From assembly GCA_052318935.1 (NCBI GenBank), contig JBQRKO010000018.1: a DNA stretch of 64,000 nt. One strand, given 5' to 3'. Shown in pieces: positions 26,780-35,765 of this stretch. Source of the stretch: Niallia sp052318935 (GTDB lineage: Bacteria; Bacillota; Bacilli; Bacillales; Cytobacillaceae). Below the pieces are notes generated by a model, which was not told the DNA's origin, ran no database searches, and saw only the letters and a program-made list of their open reading frames with translations. The position numbers and the translations under genes are program-made. How positions within the stretch are numbered: position 1 is the stretch's first letter; each line of letters starts with the position of its first letter.

Positions 26780-27574
26780 TTATTCTGTCACTAAAAATGA
26801 ATTAATATAATCGCTCCAAATTTTATATCCTTTTTCATTCACCATACCATCAGCATGTAAAAACTCTAATACTTGTTTATCATTACCAGCTGGCCAGTTC
26901 TCCAAATGGTTTAAATAATAAATACCGTGTCTTTCGGCATATTTTTGTAAGGCGTCTACTTGTAATGGATAGAGACTTGCGTTATAAATTTGGTTTGGAG
27001 GCTGCAATATAAATGTTGTATCTGACAGTTTCTTGTTAGTAGATTCTATAATTTTAGAAATATTTGCAAGCGATGTATCCATATCAATAACATTATTATC
27101 GTTTAAAGTAAACGGCTCAAAAATGACCATATCCGGTTTCTTCTTTATTAAATCGGTTACTTTATTGTCATTAACATACTCTGTAGAGGTTCCATCATAT
27201 ACAATGCTTTCTATTGTGACATAATTTTTATATACAGTAGATAATGTTCTTTTAATATTCGGCAATAATCCTAATTTATCATTACCAATTGCTTCCGAGC
27301 CTAATAACACAATATGATATGTTTGTTTATTTTCTAGTGTTGCTTCTAATTGCTCTTTAGCGTCTTCAGGCCAAGCAGAAGCAAAGCGTACATACTCTTC
27401 AGCACGGAAATCGTCTTGGAAATTGGCTTCAGTTTCAGTTTTGTTGTTTGTTTCGATTAAGTAGTTTAGTTGATTAGGAGAAGAGCTAGAATGTTTTTTT
27501 GTCCATTTCATATTACCAAAAAATAGAACAGCAGCTAGAATAATGACAAGAACAGAAATAATAATCGCTTTCAT
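26780..27574 (-). CDS. SGNH/GDSL hydrolase-like membrane-anchored protein with altered catalytic motifs
   Basis: About 264 residues from ATG 27574, chosen for the GGAGGG site; the frame is open to 27586. An N-terminal membrane helix (about residues 3-20) is followed by an extracytoplasmic SGNH-like domain. The block I position reads LLGSEAIG instead of GDS, and block V reads DGMVNEKGY where DGxHxNxxGY is expected, so the catalytic His is missing. It may be a non-catalytic relative or use other residues. It is divergent from the exopolysaccharide operon, where SGNH-like proteins are often acetyl-modifying enzymes. Confidence 0.65.
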   Translation of the reverse strand: MKAIIISVLVIILAAVLFFGNMKWTKKHSSSSPNQLNYLIETNNKTETEANFQDDFRAEEYVRFASAWPEDAKEQLEATLENKQTYHIVLLGSEAIGNDKLGLLPNIKRTLSTVYKNYVTIESIVYDGTSTEYVNDNKVTDLIKKKPDMVIFEPFTLNDNNVIDMDTSLANISKIIESTNKKLSDTTFILQPPNQIYNASLYPLQVDALQKYAERHGIYYLNHLENWPAGNDKQVLEFLHADGMVNEKGYKIWSDYINSFLVTE

Positions 27575-27803
27575 TACACCCTCCACATTATATTTGTAAA
27601 ATATTTCAATCGATAGTTAATAACGTAGTATTTAAGTAGTAAATAGTATGCTTTATGAAAAAAATGCTGTTAAATCTGTTAAAAACTTGCTAAATTAGAT
27701 TCAAAGAGAAAACTTATCTACTAAAAGTATGACAAGAAAAGACATTTTTAGCAAATCTCTTATGCTACAATATGTTTGCTTTATAATAGTTTAGGAGGAA
27801 ATT

Positions 27804-28550
27804 ATGGAAGAAACGATTAGCTTAAAAGAATTATTTCAAACATTAAAGAAAAGACTAGCATTAATCATCTCCATTACATTGATTGCCATGATTGCAAGCG
27901 GAGTAATAAGTTATTTCGTCATCACCCCAGAATATAATTCTTCAACACAAATACTTGTCAATCAAGCAAAAGACGATCAATCGATATACAATTACAATGA
28001 AGTTCAAACAAATGTTCAGTTAATCAATACATATAGCGTCATTATTAAAAGTGCAGCTATTTTAAATACTGTAAAAAGTGATTTAAATTTAAATATGAGC
28101 ATAGCGCAATTAAATAATAAAATCACGGTTGAAAGTGCACAAAACTCACAAGTTATGACAGTATCTGTTACCGATCCAGATCCTGCTGTTGCATTGGAAA
28201 TTGCCAATAAAACGGCACAAGTTTTCGAAAAGGAAATAAAAAAATTAATGAAGGTCGATAACGTAAGCATCTTGCCGCTTGCATATGACCAAGAAAATCA
28301 GTCGCCGGTAAGTCCAAACCCACCGCTTAATATAGCGATTGCAGCAGTTGTTGGATTAATGATTGGTGTCGGTTTAGCATTTTTATTAGAATATTTGGAT
28401 AGTACGGTGAAAACAGAGCAGGATATTGAAAAACTATTAGAGCTGCCTGTATTAGGTGCAATTACAACGATTGATGAAATGAAAGAAACAAGTGGAAGAG
28501 GAAATAGAAGCAATAGTAGAAACAGAGGTGATTTAGTTGGCACTAAATAA
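27804..28550 (+). CDS. Wzz/EpsA-like chain-length determinant and BY-kinase modulator
   Basis: The 248-residue protein has two membrane helices (about 19-40 and 174-196) around an extracellular coil, and PVSPNPPLNIAIAAVVG before the second, the PxxP signature of the Wzz family. The C-terminal cytoplasmic tail activates the BY-kinase encoded next. It starts the operon after TTTAGGAGG. The 14-base overlap with the kinase gene implies coupled translation. No GTTCTYT box lies in the 220 bases upstream. Confidence 0.9.
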   Translation: MEETISLKELFQTLKKRLALIISITLIAMIASGVISYFVITPEYNSSTQILVNQAKDDQSIYNYNEVQTNVQLINTYSVIIKSAAILNTVKSDLNLNMSIAQLNNKITVESAQNSQVMTVSVTDPDPAVALEIANKTAQVFEKEIKKLMKVDNVSILPLAYDQENQSPVSPNPPLNIAIAAVVGLMIGVGLAFLLEYLDSTVKTEQDIEKLLELPVLGAITTIDEMKETSGRGNRSNSRNRGDLVGTK

Positions 28551-29247
28551 AAAAACAACGAAAAAAAAATTATTAGATAGCAAAAGAAAGCTCATCACTA
28601 AATTAGATCCTAGATCACCAATTTCTGAGCAATACCGTACGATTCGGACGAATATTTTATTTTCCAGTGTCGATAAAGAAATCCGTACCATTATGGTAAC
28701 TTCCACTGGACCTGGAGAAGGAAAATCAACAACTGCTGCAAACTTAGCGGTTGTCTTTGCACAGCAAGGGAAAACAGTTTTGTTAGTGGATGCAGATTTG
28801 CGGAAACCAACTGTTCATTACACATTTAATCTGATTAATACAACAGGACTAACGTCTGTGTTAACGAATCAAGTTTCATTAAAAGAAGCAATTCATATAA
28901 ATGATGAAAATAATTTGTATATCCTTCCGAGTGGTCCTATTCCACCAAATCCATCAGAATTATTAGGGTCACGTGCGATGCAGTATTTTATGGAACAAGC
29001 ACTAGAAGAATTTGATATGATTCTATTTGATACACCGCCAGTCCTAGCGGTAACAGATGCACAAATTCTGGCGAATGAATGTGATGGCAGTGTGTTGGTT
29101 GTTAGCAGCGGTAAAACAGAAAAAGATGGTTTGTTAAAAACGAAAGAACTTTTGTCTGCATCAAAAGGCAAGATCTTAGGAGTTGTCTTAAATAATAAGA
29201 AGCGAGATAAAAAAGGCGGATATTACTATTATTATGGGACAAATTAA
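28537..29247 (+). CDS. BY-type tyrosine kinase (CpsD/CapB/EpsB family)
   Basis: The 236-residue protein has Walker A GPGEGKST (residues 58-65), Walker A' VLLVDADLRKP, Walker B FDMILFDTPPV, and a tyrosine cluster GGYYYYYGTN at the C-terminus, the autophosphorylation site. Together with the 27804 product it controls polymer length and export. It starts at TTG with GAGGTG upstream. Confidence 0.9.
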   Translation: MALNKKTTKKKLLDSKRKLITKLDPRSPISEQYRTIRTNILFSSVDKEIRTIMVTSTGPGEGKSTTAANLAVVFAQQGKTVLLVDADLRKPTVHYTFNLINTTGLTSVLTNQVSLKEAIHINDENNLYILPSGPIPPNPSELLGSRAMQYFMEQALEEFDMILFDTPPVLAVTDAQILANECDGSVLVVSSGKTEKDGLLKTKELLSASKGKILGVVLNNKKRDKKGGYYYYYGTN

Positions 29248-29364
29248 CAATAAAAATATAAGATTCGACAAAGTTAGCTATTTACTAAAGATATAGTAGG
29301 CTGATAACATTTTGTTATATTAATAGAATAGTTAAACAAATAATGATTGGGAGGGGGTGTTACG

Positions 29365-30129
29365 ATGATTGATATTCATTGTCATATACTGCCTGGTGTT
29401 GATGATGGCCCAGAAACAATGGCAGAGAGTGTAGAAATGGCAAAATTAGCTGTACGGGAAGGTGTAAAGACAATTGTCGCTACACCTCATCATAAAAATA
29501 ATAGATACGAAAATACGAAATCTAAGATTATACATCATGTTAATTTATTAAATACAGCGCTTCAAAAAGAGAAGATTCCATTAACCATCCTTCCAGGTCA
29601 GGAAGTACGTATGTATGGAGAAGTGTTAGAAGACTATCAAAAAGGAGAAATACTAACCCTTTCCCATACAAACTATTTATTTATCGAATTTCCCTCATCT
29701 ACTGTACCAAGATATGCAGAAAGACTATTATATGATATTCAAACAGAAGGACTAATCCCAATTATTGTTCATCCTGAACGCAACAAGGAACTGCAAGAAA
29801 ATCCAGATTTGCTATATAAACTAGTAATGAACGGTGCACTTACGCAAGTAACTGCAGCGAGTGTAGCTGGATATTTCGGGAAGACAATTAAAAAATTTTC
29901 TGAACAGTTAATAGAATATAATTTGACTCATTTTGTGGCTTCTGATGCGCATAATACGCATAATCGAGCATTTAAGTTGAATGAGGCTTATGACTTAATA
30001 GAAGAACGATTTGGAGTAGACTACGTTTATTTATTTACGGAAAATTCTAACATCCTATTGCAAAATAAAAACATCATAAAAGAAATACCAGAACAGATTA
30101 AGAGGAAGAAGTTTTTGGGGATTTTTTAA
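29365..30129 (+). CDS. PHP-family protein-tyrosine phosphatase (CpsB/CapC/YwqE type)
   Basis: About 254 residues from ATG 29365 (site GGGAGGGGG). The metal centre is intact: DIHCH, PGVDDG, ATPHH, GQEV, VHPER and ASDAHN. It would dephosphorylate the BY-kinase tail. This is the living relative of the two degenerate PHP genes at 21296 and 24391, with a similar overall length. Confidence 0.9.
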   Translation: MIDIHCHILPGVDDGPETMAESVEMAKLAVREGVKTIVATPHHKNNRYENTKSKIIHHVNLLNTALQKEKIPLTILPGQEVRMYGEVLEDYQKGEILTLSHTNYLFIEFPSSTVPRYAERLLYDIQTEGLIPIIVHPERNKELQENPDLLYKLVMNGALTQVTAASVAGYFGKTIKKFSEQLIEYNLTHFVASDAHNTHNRAFKLNEAYDLIEERFGVDYVYLFTENSNILLQNKNIIKEIPEQIKRKKFLGIF

Positions 30130-30148
30130 GCTAATTTTCGTTAATAAG

Positions 30149-30282
30149 AATAGTATTTGGACATGTCTCTTTATCCGTTATCAGTAGAGGCACTCGGTTA
30201 TGCTGTGGGAATGGTATATTCCTTAGACGCGGTAGTTGTCGGTAGTATGGTGTGAGGTTGGGTTAGATGCCCGTATACTATT
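30149..30282 (+). ncRNA. Structured intra-operon RNA, candidate EAR (eps-associated RNA)
   Basis: A 300-base gap inside the operon holds a structured segment. AATAGTAT (30149) and ATACTATT (30275-30282) form an enclosing stem, and inside are a CTCT/AGAG stem and a GGAAT/ATTCC hairpin. In B. subtilis the EAR processive antitermination RNA sits early in the eps operon, between epsB and epsC. Location and structure agree, but I did not compare against the model. Confidence 0.5.
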
Positions 30283-30430
30283 AAGGGAAGCTAAATAATT
30301 AAAGATTAAGTATAGTTGAATGTGCGTTATCTTTAGCTATTTGTTTCTTTACATAATTTACATATTCGTATAGACAAATTTAATAAAAAAGGTGTATGAA
30401 ATCTTTCAAGCAAAAAGGGGGGAATAGGGT

Positions 30431-31117
30431 ATGTCGCGAGTAGTAAAGAAACAAGCCAGCTTACATGTTTCTTTATCTGAAAATATTGCAAGTATAACTG
30501 TTAGTGGAAATTACTTATATTTATTAGTGAAAAGAATATGTGATATTTTAGGTTCGTTTGTAGGGCTTATTTTATTAGCTCCATTATTTGCTATTATTGC
30601 GATTATTATTAAGTTAGAAGATCCTAAGGGTACAGTGTTCTTTTGTCAAAAGAGAATTGGGAAAAATGGTATAGCTTTTGATATGTATAAATTTCGTTCT
30701 ATGGTTACTGATGCAGAAGAAAGATTAAAAGATTTATTAGAATATAATGAGACAACAGGTGCCATGTTTAAAATGAAAAATGATCCACGTGTAACAAAAA
30801 TTGGTCGTTTTATTAGAAAAACAAGCATTGATGAACTGCCACAATTATGGAATGTTTTAAAAGGAGAAATGAGTTTAGTAGGGCCAAGACCACCGTTGGA
30901 CAGAGAAGTAGTAGATTATACAGATTATCATAAGCAACGCTTGCTTGTTACTCCTGGATGTACTGGATTATGGCAAGTAAGTGGGAGAAGTAATATCGGA
31001 TTTGAAGAAATGGTTGAGCTTGATATTAAATATATACAGACAAGATCTTTATTTTTCGATTTAATAATTATCTTTAAAACCTTTTCTTTATTATTCGGGT
31101 CGAAAGATGCCTATTAA
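30431..31117 (+). CDS. Initiating undecaprenyl-phosphate sugar-1-phosphate transferase
   Basis: The 228-residue protein is a bacterial sugar transferase (EpsL/WcaJ-type): a membrane segment at about 33-57 (GSFVGLILLAPLFAIIAIII), KFRSM, the DELPQLWNVLKGEMSLVGPRPP block and WQVSGR. It starts the lipid-linked repeat unit. The start follows AAGGGGGG. Because a structured leader lies upstream, its expression is probably tied to antitermination. Confidence 0.9.
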   Translation: MSRVVKKQASLHVSLSENIASITVSGNYLYLLVKRICDILGSFVGLILLAPLFAIIAIIIKLEDPKGTVFFCQKRIGKNGIAFDMYKFRSMVTDAEERLKDLLEYNETTGAMFKMKNDPRVTKIGRFIRKTSIDELPQLWNVLKGEMSLVGPRPPLDREVVDYTDYHKQRLLVTPGCTGLWQVSGRSNIGFEEMVELDIKYIQTRSLFFDLIIIFKTFSLLFGSKDAY

Positions 31118-31208
31118 ATCATAAGGTATTTTCTAATTATAATGATATATTGGCTATTAAACGATTCAATTAATAGCCAATATATCAACAAAAATTGTGA
31201 GGATGATT

Positions 31209-32291
31209 ATGAATAATAAAATTTTATTACTATGTGAGGCATATGGTGGTGGAGTAAAAACTCATGTAGATTTAATAAATACGTATAATAAGAACATTAA
31301 TGGTAATTTATATACAATGGTAAGCTCAAAAAGAATTGATAAGAAAGAGTATGATGATAAAAATTATATTTGGGATGATAATTTATCTTTTGGTAAATCC
31401 CCAATCAAATTATTAAAAGCGCTAAGAAATATTAATTATACAGTTAAAGAAAATAATATTAATATTATCCATGCACATAGTACTTTTGCAGGATTATTAG
31501 CTTATCTATTCAAAAAAATTTATAGGACATCTAATATTAAGTTTATTTATACTCCACATGCATATTTTTCACAGAAAAAATTAAATAGATTGCAAAGTTA
31601 TATAATCAAAACTATCGAAAGAAGATTCTTGAAAATACAAAATTTAGTCATTCATGTTTCACAAGAAGAAGAAAAACATGCTTTGGTTAATAAGTTAGTT
31701 AATAAGACAAACTCAACAATTATATATAATGGGATCCCTAAGGGTGAAATTAAGAAACAAAATCAAGATACTATCAATATAATTAATTTAGCGAGAATTG
31801 ATCAACAAAAGAATTTGTTTGAATTCGTAGAAGTAGCGAATAGGGTTTTGGAAAAAACTGAAAAAGATGTTCGGTTTATAATTGCTGGAGATGGTAAACT
31901 TAAAAGTCTAATCGAAACAAGAATAAATCAATTGAGATTGGAGAAAAAAGTAATATTAACTGGTTTTATTAAAAACAAGGAAGAGTTGTTTAATAAAGCT
32001 GATATTTATTTTTCTACTTCTCTTTACGAAGGCTTACCCTACTCAGTTATTGAAGCAATGTCATACGAACTACCATTAGTTTTATCAGATGTAATTGGAC
32101 ACAATGAACTTATTGATAAAAATGGATTCTTATACTCAATAGGAAATATTGAACAGGCAAGTGAATGTTTATTAAAATTAATTAATAACAAGGCTTTACA
32201 AATAAATAAAGGTAAAGAAAGTTTTAGGAAATTTTCACTTGACTATGATATTAATACGATGATAAGTAAGTTAAAAAAAGTATATGTATAA
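31209..32291 (+). CDS. Glycosyltransferase family 4
   Basis: About 360 residues from ATG 31209 (GAGGATG upstream; the frame is open to 31197). GT-B fold: EAYGGGVKTHVDL, HAHSTFAG, IYTPHAYFS, LARIDQQKNLFEF and EGLPYSVIEAMSYELPLV. It probably extends the repeat unit. No ORF overlaps it; it lies between the initiating transferase and the polymerase. Confidence 0.88.
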   Translation: MNNKILLLCEAYGGGVKTHVDLINTYNKNINGNLYTMVSSKRIDKKEYDDKNYIWDDNLSFGKSPIKLLKALRNINYTVKENNINIIHAHSTFAGLLAYLFKKIYRTSNIKFIYTPHAYFSQKKLNRLQSYIIKTIERRFLKIQNLVIHVSQEEEKHALVNKLVNKTNSTIIYNGIPKGEIKKQNQDTINIINLARIDQQKNLFEFVEVANRVLEKTEKDVRFIIAGDGKLKSLIETRINQLRLEKKVILTGFIKNKEELFNKADIYFSTSLYEGLPYSVIEAMSYELPLVLSDVIGHNELIDKNGFLYSIGNIEQASECLLKLINNKALQINKGKESFRKFSLDYDINTMISKLKKVYV

Positions 32292-32381
32292 TATTAAGGT
32301 AAGAAATTTATGGATTTCCTTAATTCTACATATGTAGAATAAATTAACTTTCAGGAGTTCTCTTGAAATAGGAAGTGTATT

Positions 32382-33491
32382 ATGAGCATATATATAATCT
32401 TTGGAACCATTATATTTTTTTATTTGCTGTTGACCTCAACTACAATTTATACAACTAAATTAGGAGTAGTAAATTATTTCAATAAAATTTATGTTGTCGT
32501 ATTCGTTCTTTTCACCTTACTTTTTTCCGTTCTAAGAAATATAAGTGTAGGAACAGATTACGAAATGTATAGTTACTTTTTCTATAATAGAAATTTTACT
32601 GAAAAATTTGACCCGGCAATTAATTTAATATATTGGATCTCTTTATTATTCAATAATTTTCAGTTGTTTGCTATTCTTACTACTTTAATCTTTTTGTTGG
32701 TTACTTTATTTCTTGTTAAAAAATATTCTTATAATATCATTGCTTCACTTTCTATATTTACGCTATCGTACTTTTATTATTTAATTTTCAACCAAACTAG
32801 ACAAGCTCTGGCAATTGTAATTTTATGGATTGGTGTATTAGCAATTAACAAAAATAAAAAAAGAGGTTTATTAATCTTTATTCCATCCATATTAGTTGCT
32901 GCTCAATTTCATTTCAGTGCCTATTTAACGTTTGGCTTTCTCATATTCTATTTTGTAAAAGTTAATCGAAAAGTTTTAATTTTAGGATTTTTAATCGTAG
33001 TATTTGGATATTTTACTGACGCAATTAGGTCTGTGGTAAGTCCAATTTTAACTAGTATAACTTTTTATGAAGCGAAGTATAGCACTGAATTAACAGAATT
33101 CTTTAATCAAAATAAAGAAAAAGGAATTATCCAATTCCTACCAATATTAGTTCAATTTGTTTTCCTATATTTATGGATTGAATTTAAAGCAAGAAAATTT
33201 ATTTCTGTAAAATATGGTTTATTCTTAGAAACTTATTATTTTTGCTATTTGTTTCTTTATTGTGTTGCGGGTATTGAAGCTACGGACCGCTTCCAATTTT
33301 ACCTATATCCGTCAATAATCTTTTTTTATGACATGGTTTTCTACCATCTTTTAAGTCCAATCGTAAGTGGAAAGAACGAGCGTTTATTTAGATTAATATT
33401 ATTTATTATTATTATTATCTTTTGGTTTGTCTATTACCTTCTTCGGCTATTTCAAAATACAAATGGAATAGTACCTTATTTACTTTGGTAA
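32382..33491 (+). CDS. EpsG/Wzy-type polysaccharide polymerase
   Basis: The 369-residue integral membrane protein has about ten hydrophobic helices and the EpsG pattern with RNISVGTDYEMYSYFF near residue 50 and NQTRQALAIVILW near 140. Such proteins polymerise repeat units on the outer face. The family is variable in sequence, so the call rests on topology and on those motifs. Confidence 0.8.
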   Translation: MSIYIIFGTIIFFYLLLTSTTIYTTKLGVVNYFNKIYVVVFVLFTLLFSVLRNISVGTDYEMYSYFFYNRNFTEKFDPAINLIYWISLLFNNFQLFAILTTLIFLLVTLFLVKKYSYNIIASLSIFTLSYFYYLIFNQTRQALAIVILWIGVLAINKNKKRGLLIFIPSILVAAQFHFSAYLTFGFLIFYFVKVNRKVLILGFLIVVFGYFTDAIRSVVSPILTSITFYEAKYSTELTEFFNQNKEKGIIQFLPILVQFVFLYLWIEFKARKFISVKYGLFLETYYFCYLFLYCVAGIEATDRFQFYLYPSIIFFYDMVFYHLLSPIVSGKNERLFRLILFIIIIIFWFVYYLLRLFQNTNGIVPYLLW

Positions 33492-33590
33492 TATAAAAAA
33501 TGAGGATTGTTTTATTATTGTTAGATAATAAATATAAAAACATTTAAAAACAACTAATCAATAAAATTTTGAAAAAATTTGAGGGATATT

Positions 33591-34505
33591 ATGAAACCAA
33601 TCTCAGTAATAATGACCTGTTATAATGAAAAAAAACAATGGGTAATCCAAAGTATAAATTCTATCCTAAACCAATCATATCAAAACTTTGAATTAATTAT
33701 TGTATTAGATAATCCAGAAAATGATGAACTATACGAATTAATTACTAACTATAGCCTAAAAGATAATAGGGTTAAAGTAATTAAAAATGAGATTAATTTA
33801 GGTCTTGCAGAGAGCTTAAATAAAGCGATAAAAGCATCAAAGTATGATATTTTAGCACGCATGGATAGTGATGATATATGTTCAACGGATCGCTTTGAGA
33901 AGCAAATTGAATACTTATTAAACTGTGATACTGATATTCTAGGTAGTAATACTTATTTTATAAATGAAAACGAAGAAATAATAGATGAAACGAAAGAGTT
34001 CTTTTCCCCAGAGGAAATAAAAAAAGTATTACTATACAGAAATCCAATCCAACATCCAACTTGGATGATAAAGAAAGAAGTATTTGAAAAGCTAAATGGA
34101 TACTATCCATATAAAATTAGCGAGGATTATGACTTTTTATTAAGGGCTACATCACTAGGATATAAAATTCACAATATGGAAGATAAGTTGGTCTACTACC
34201 GGTTAAGAACCACTAGTATTACAAATTCAGCCAGGTTAAATTTACTATATACAAATAGATACTTAAAACAGATGCATAAAAAGTATCCTAATCAAAACTA
34301 TCCTAATGAGTTAGTTCGTAATTTTATTTTGTCGAGTGCACGAAATGAAAACCTCTCAAAAATTATACTAGAAATTAAGAATAGTGATGGCAAATTTAAT
34401 AAATTATGGATCTCACTAAAATATATGATTATAAGTAAGGATGGGAGATTTTATTTAATTGACTGGATGACAAATAAATTGAAAAGCCGTTTTCTCATCA
34501 ATTAA
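33591..34505 (+). CDS. Glycosyltransferase family 2
   Basis: About 304 residues from ATG 33591 (GAGGGA site; open to 33579). GT-A fold with VIMTCYNE, QSYQNFELIIVLDNP, the DxD-type ARMDSDDI at about 93-100 and ISEDYDFLLRATSLG. It adds a sugar to the repeat unit. Neighbours are the polymerase and the pyruvyltransferase. Confidence 0.88.
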   Translation: MKPISVIMTCYNEKKQWVIQSINSILNQSYQNFELIIVLDNPENDELYELITNYSLKDNRVKVIKNEINLGLAESLNKAIKASKYDILARMDSDDICSTDRFEKQIEYLLNCDTDILGSNTYFINENEEIIDETKEFFSPEEIKKVLLYRNPIQHPTWMIKKEVFEKLNGYYPYKISEDYDFLLRATSLGYKIHNMEDKLVYYRLRTTSITNSARLNLLYTNRYLKQMHKKYPNQNYPNELVRNFILSSARNENLSKIILEIKNSDGKFNKLWISLKYMIISKDGRFYLIDWMTNKLKSRFLIN

Positions 34506-34580
34506 ATATAGGAGTATTAATTTTTAACAAACATTATCTTTGTACCTAATTTTAAATTTTAAAAAATGGAGGAAAAATAG

Positions 34581-35696
34581 TTGCTAAAAAAGAGAATACG
34601 TTCATTTGTGGAGTATTTTAAAATTAATATTTATAATTATATTTTATATATCATTATGAATGCTCGTAACCCAAAATTGAACTTAACAAAAAATCAAAAG
34701 AAAATCGTCATTTTTTCAACACCTGTTTCCGGTAATCTAGGGGACCAAGCTATTGCATATGCCCAAAAAAATTTTATTGAGACATATTATAGTGATTATA
34801 TCTATATTGAACTCGCTTTAAATGAAGTAATGCCTTATGCTAAAAATCTGAAAAATATTTTAACAAATAAGGATATATTGTTCATTAATGGCGGCGGAAA
34901 TATGGGTGATGAGTATTATAATGAAGATTATACAAGAAGATTTATTATTAAATACTTCAAGGAGTCAAATATTATTTCATTTCCACAAACCATTCATTTT
35001 TCTGAAACTACTGAGGGCAGAAAAACTTTTGAAAAGACAAAAGATATCTTCAATAATAATATTAAGTTTCAATTGGTTGCTCGTGAATCAAGGTCGTTAG
35101 AAATAATGAAAAACAATTTTAATTCAAAAAAAGTGTTATATACTCCTGATATTGTACTATCATTAGATAAAAGAAGACCTGGAACCAAAAGAGAAGGGGC
35201 GATAATTTGCCTGAGAGATGATTTAGAAGGAAAACTTGATAATAATTTTAAAAAGGTATTAGAAGAAGTACTAAAGAGAAAGTTTGAAAAGACAAGATAT
35301 TTTGATACAGATATTGATGCAAAACTTGGTAAAGAAACAAGAGAAAAGGAACTAAATGTAATTTGGAATGCGTTTGCTGAGTCTGAGGTTGTTGTTACAG
35401 ATCGTCTTCACGGAATGATTTTTTGTGCGATCACCGGTACTCCATGTATAGCTTTTAAAAACTATAACCATAAAATCCAATATAGTTATATTGACTGGTT
35501 AAGTAAAATCCCTAATATTAAATTTGTGGATTCGGTTCAAGAAAATGTAAGTGAAAAGGATGTTGAAGAGATGATCGATGAAATTAGAGGTGTTGAAACA
35601 GATGAGAGTTTCTATAAGTGGATCATTAAACAATATCAACCAATATTTAATCATATAGAAAAATTAGAAGGGAAAAAAGGGGCTCAAGCTATTTAA
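34581..35696 (+). CDS. Polysaccharide pyruvyltransferase family protein (EpsI/EpsO-like)
   Basis: The 371-residue protein starts at TTG after GGAGG. It has the PF04230 pattern: SGNLGDQAIAYAQ, LFINGGGNMGDEYYNED, and VVTDRLHGMIFCAITGTPCIAF near the end. It would transfer pyruvate as a ketal onto a sugar of the repeat unit and give the polymer negative charge. Confidence 0.88.
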   Translation: MLKKRIRSFVEYFKINIYNYILYIIMNARNPKLNLTKNQKKIVIFSTPVSGNLGDQAIAYAQKNFIETYYSDYIYIELALNEVMPYAKNLKNILTNKDILFINGGGNMGDEYYNEDYTRRFIIKYFKESNIISFPQTIHFSETTEGRKTFEKTKDIFNNNIKFQLVARESRSLEIMKNNFNSKKVLYTPDIVLSLDKRRPGTKREGAIICLRDDLEGKLDNNFKKVLEEVLKRKFEKTRYFDTDIDAKLGKETREKELNVIWNAFAESEVVVTDRLHGMIFCAITGTPCIAFKNYNHKIQYSYIDWLSKIPNIKFVDSVQENVSEKDVEEMIDEIRGVETDESFYKWIIKQYQPIFNHIEKLEGKKGAQAI

Positions 35697-35765
35697 ATTT
35701 AAGAAAAAATATGCCATTCATTCGAAATTATAGAAGAAATGAATGGTTTTTTCAGGTGGGAATAA

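Noticed and set aside
27587..27803. SinR box upstream of the exopolysaccharide operon
   Set aside because: I looked for GTTCTYT or its complement and found none; CAAAGAGAAAAC is not a match.
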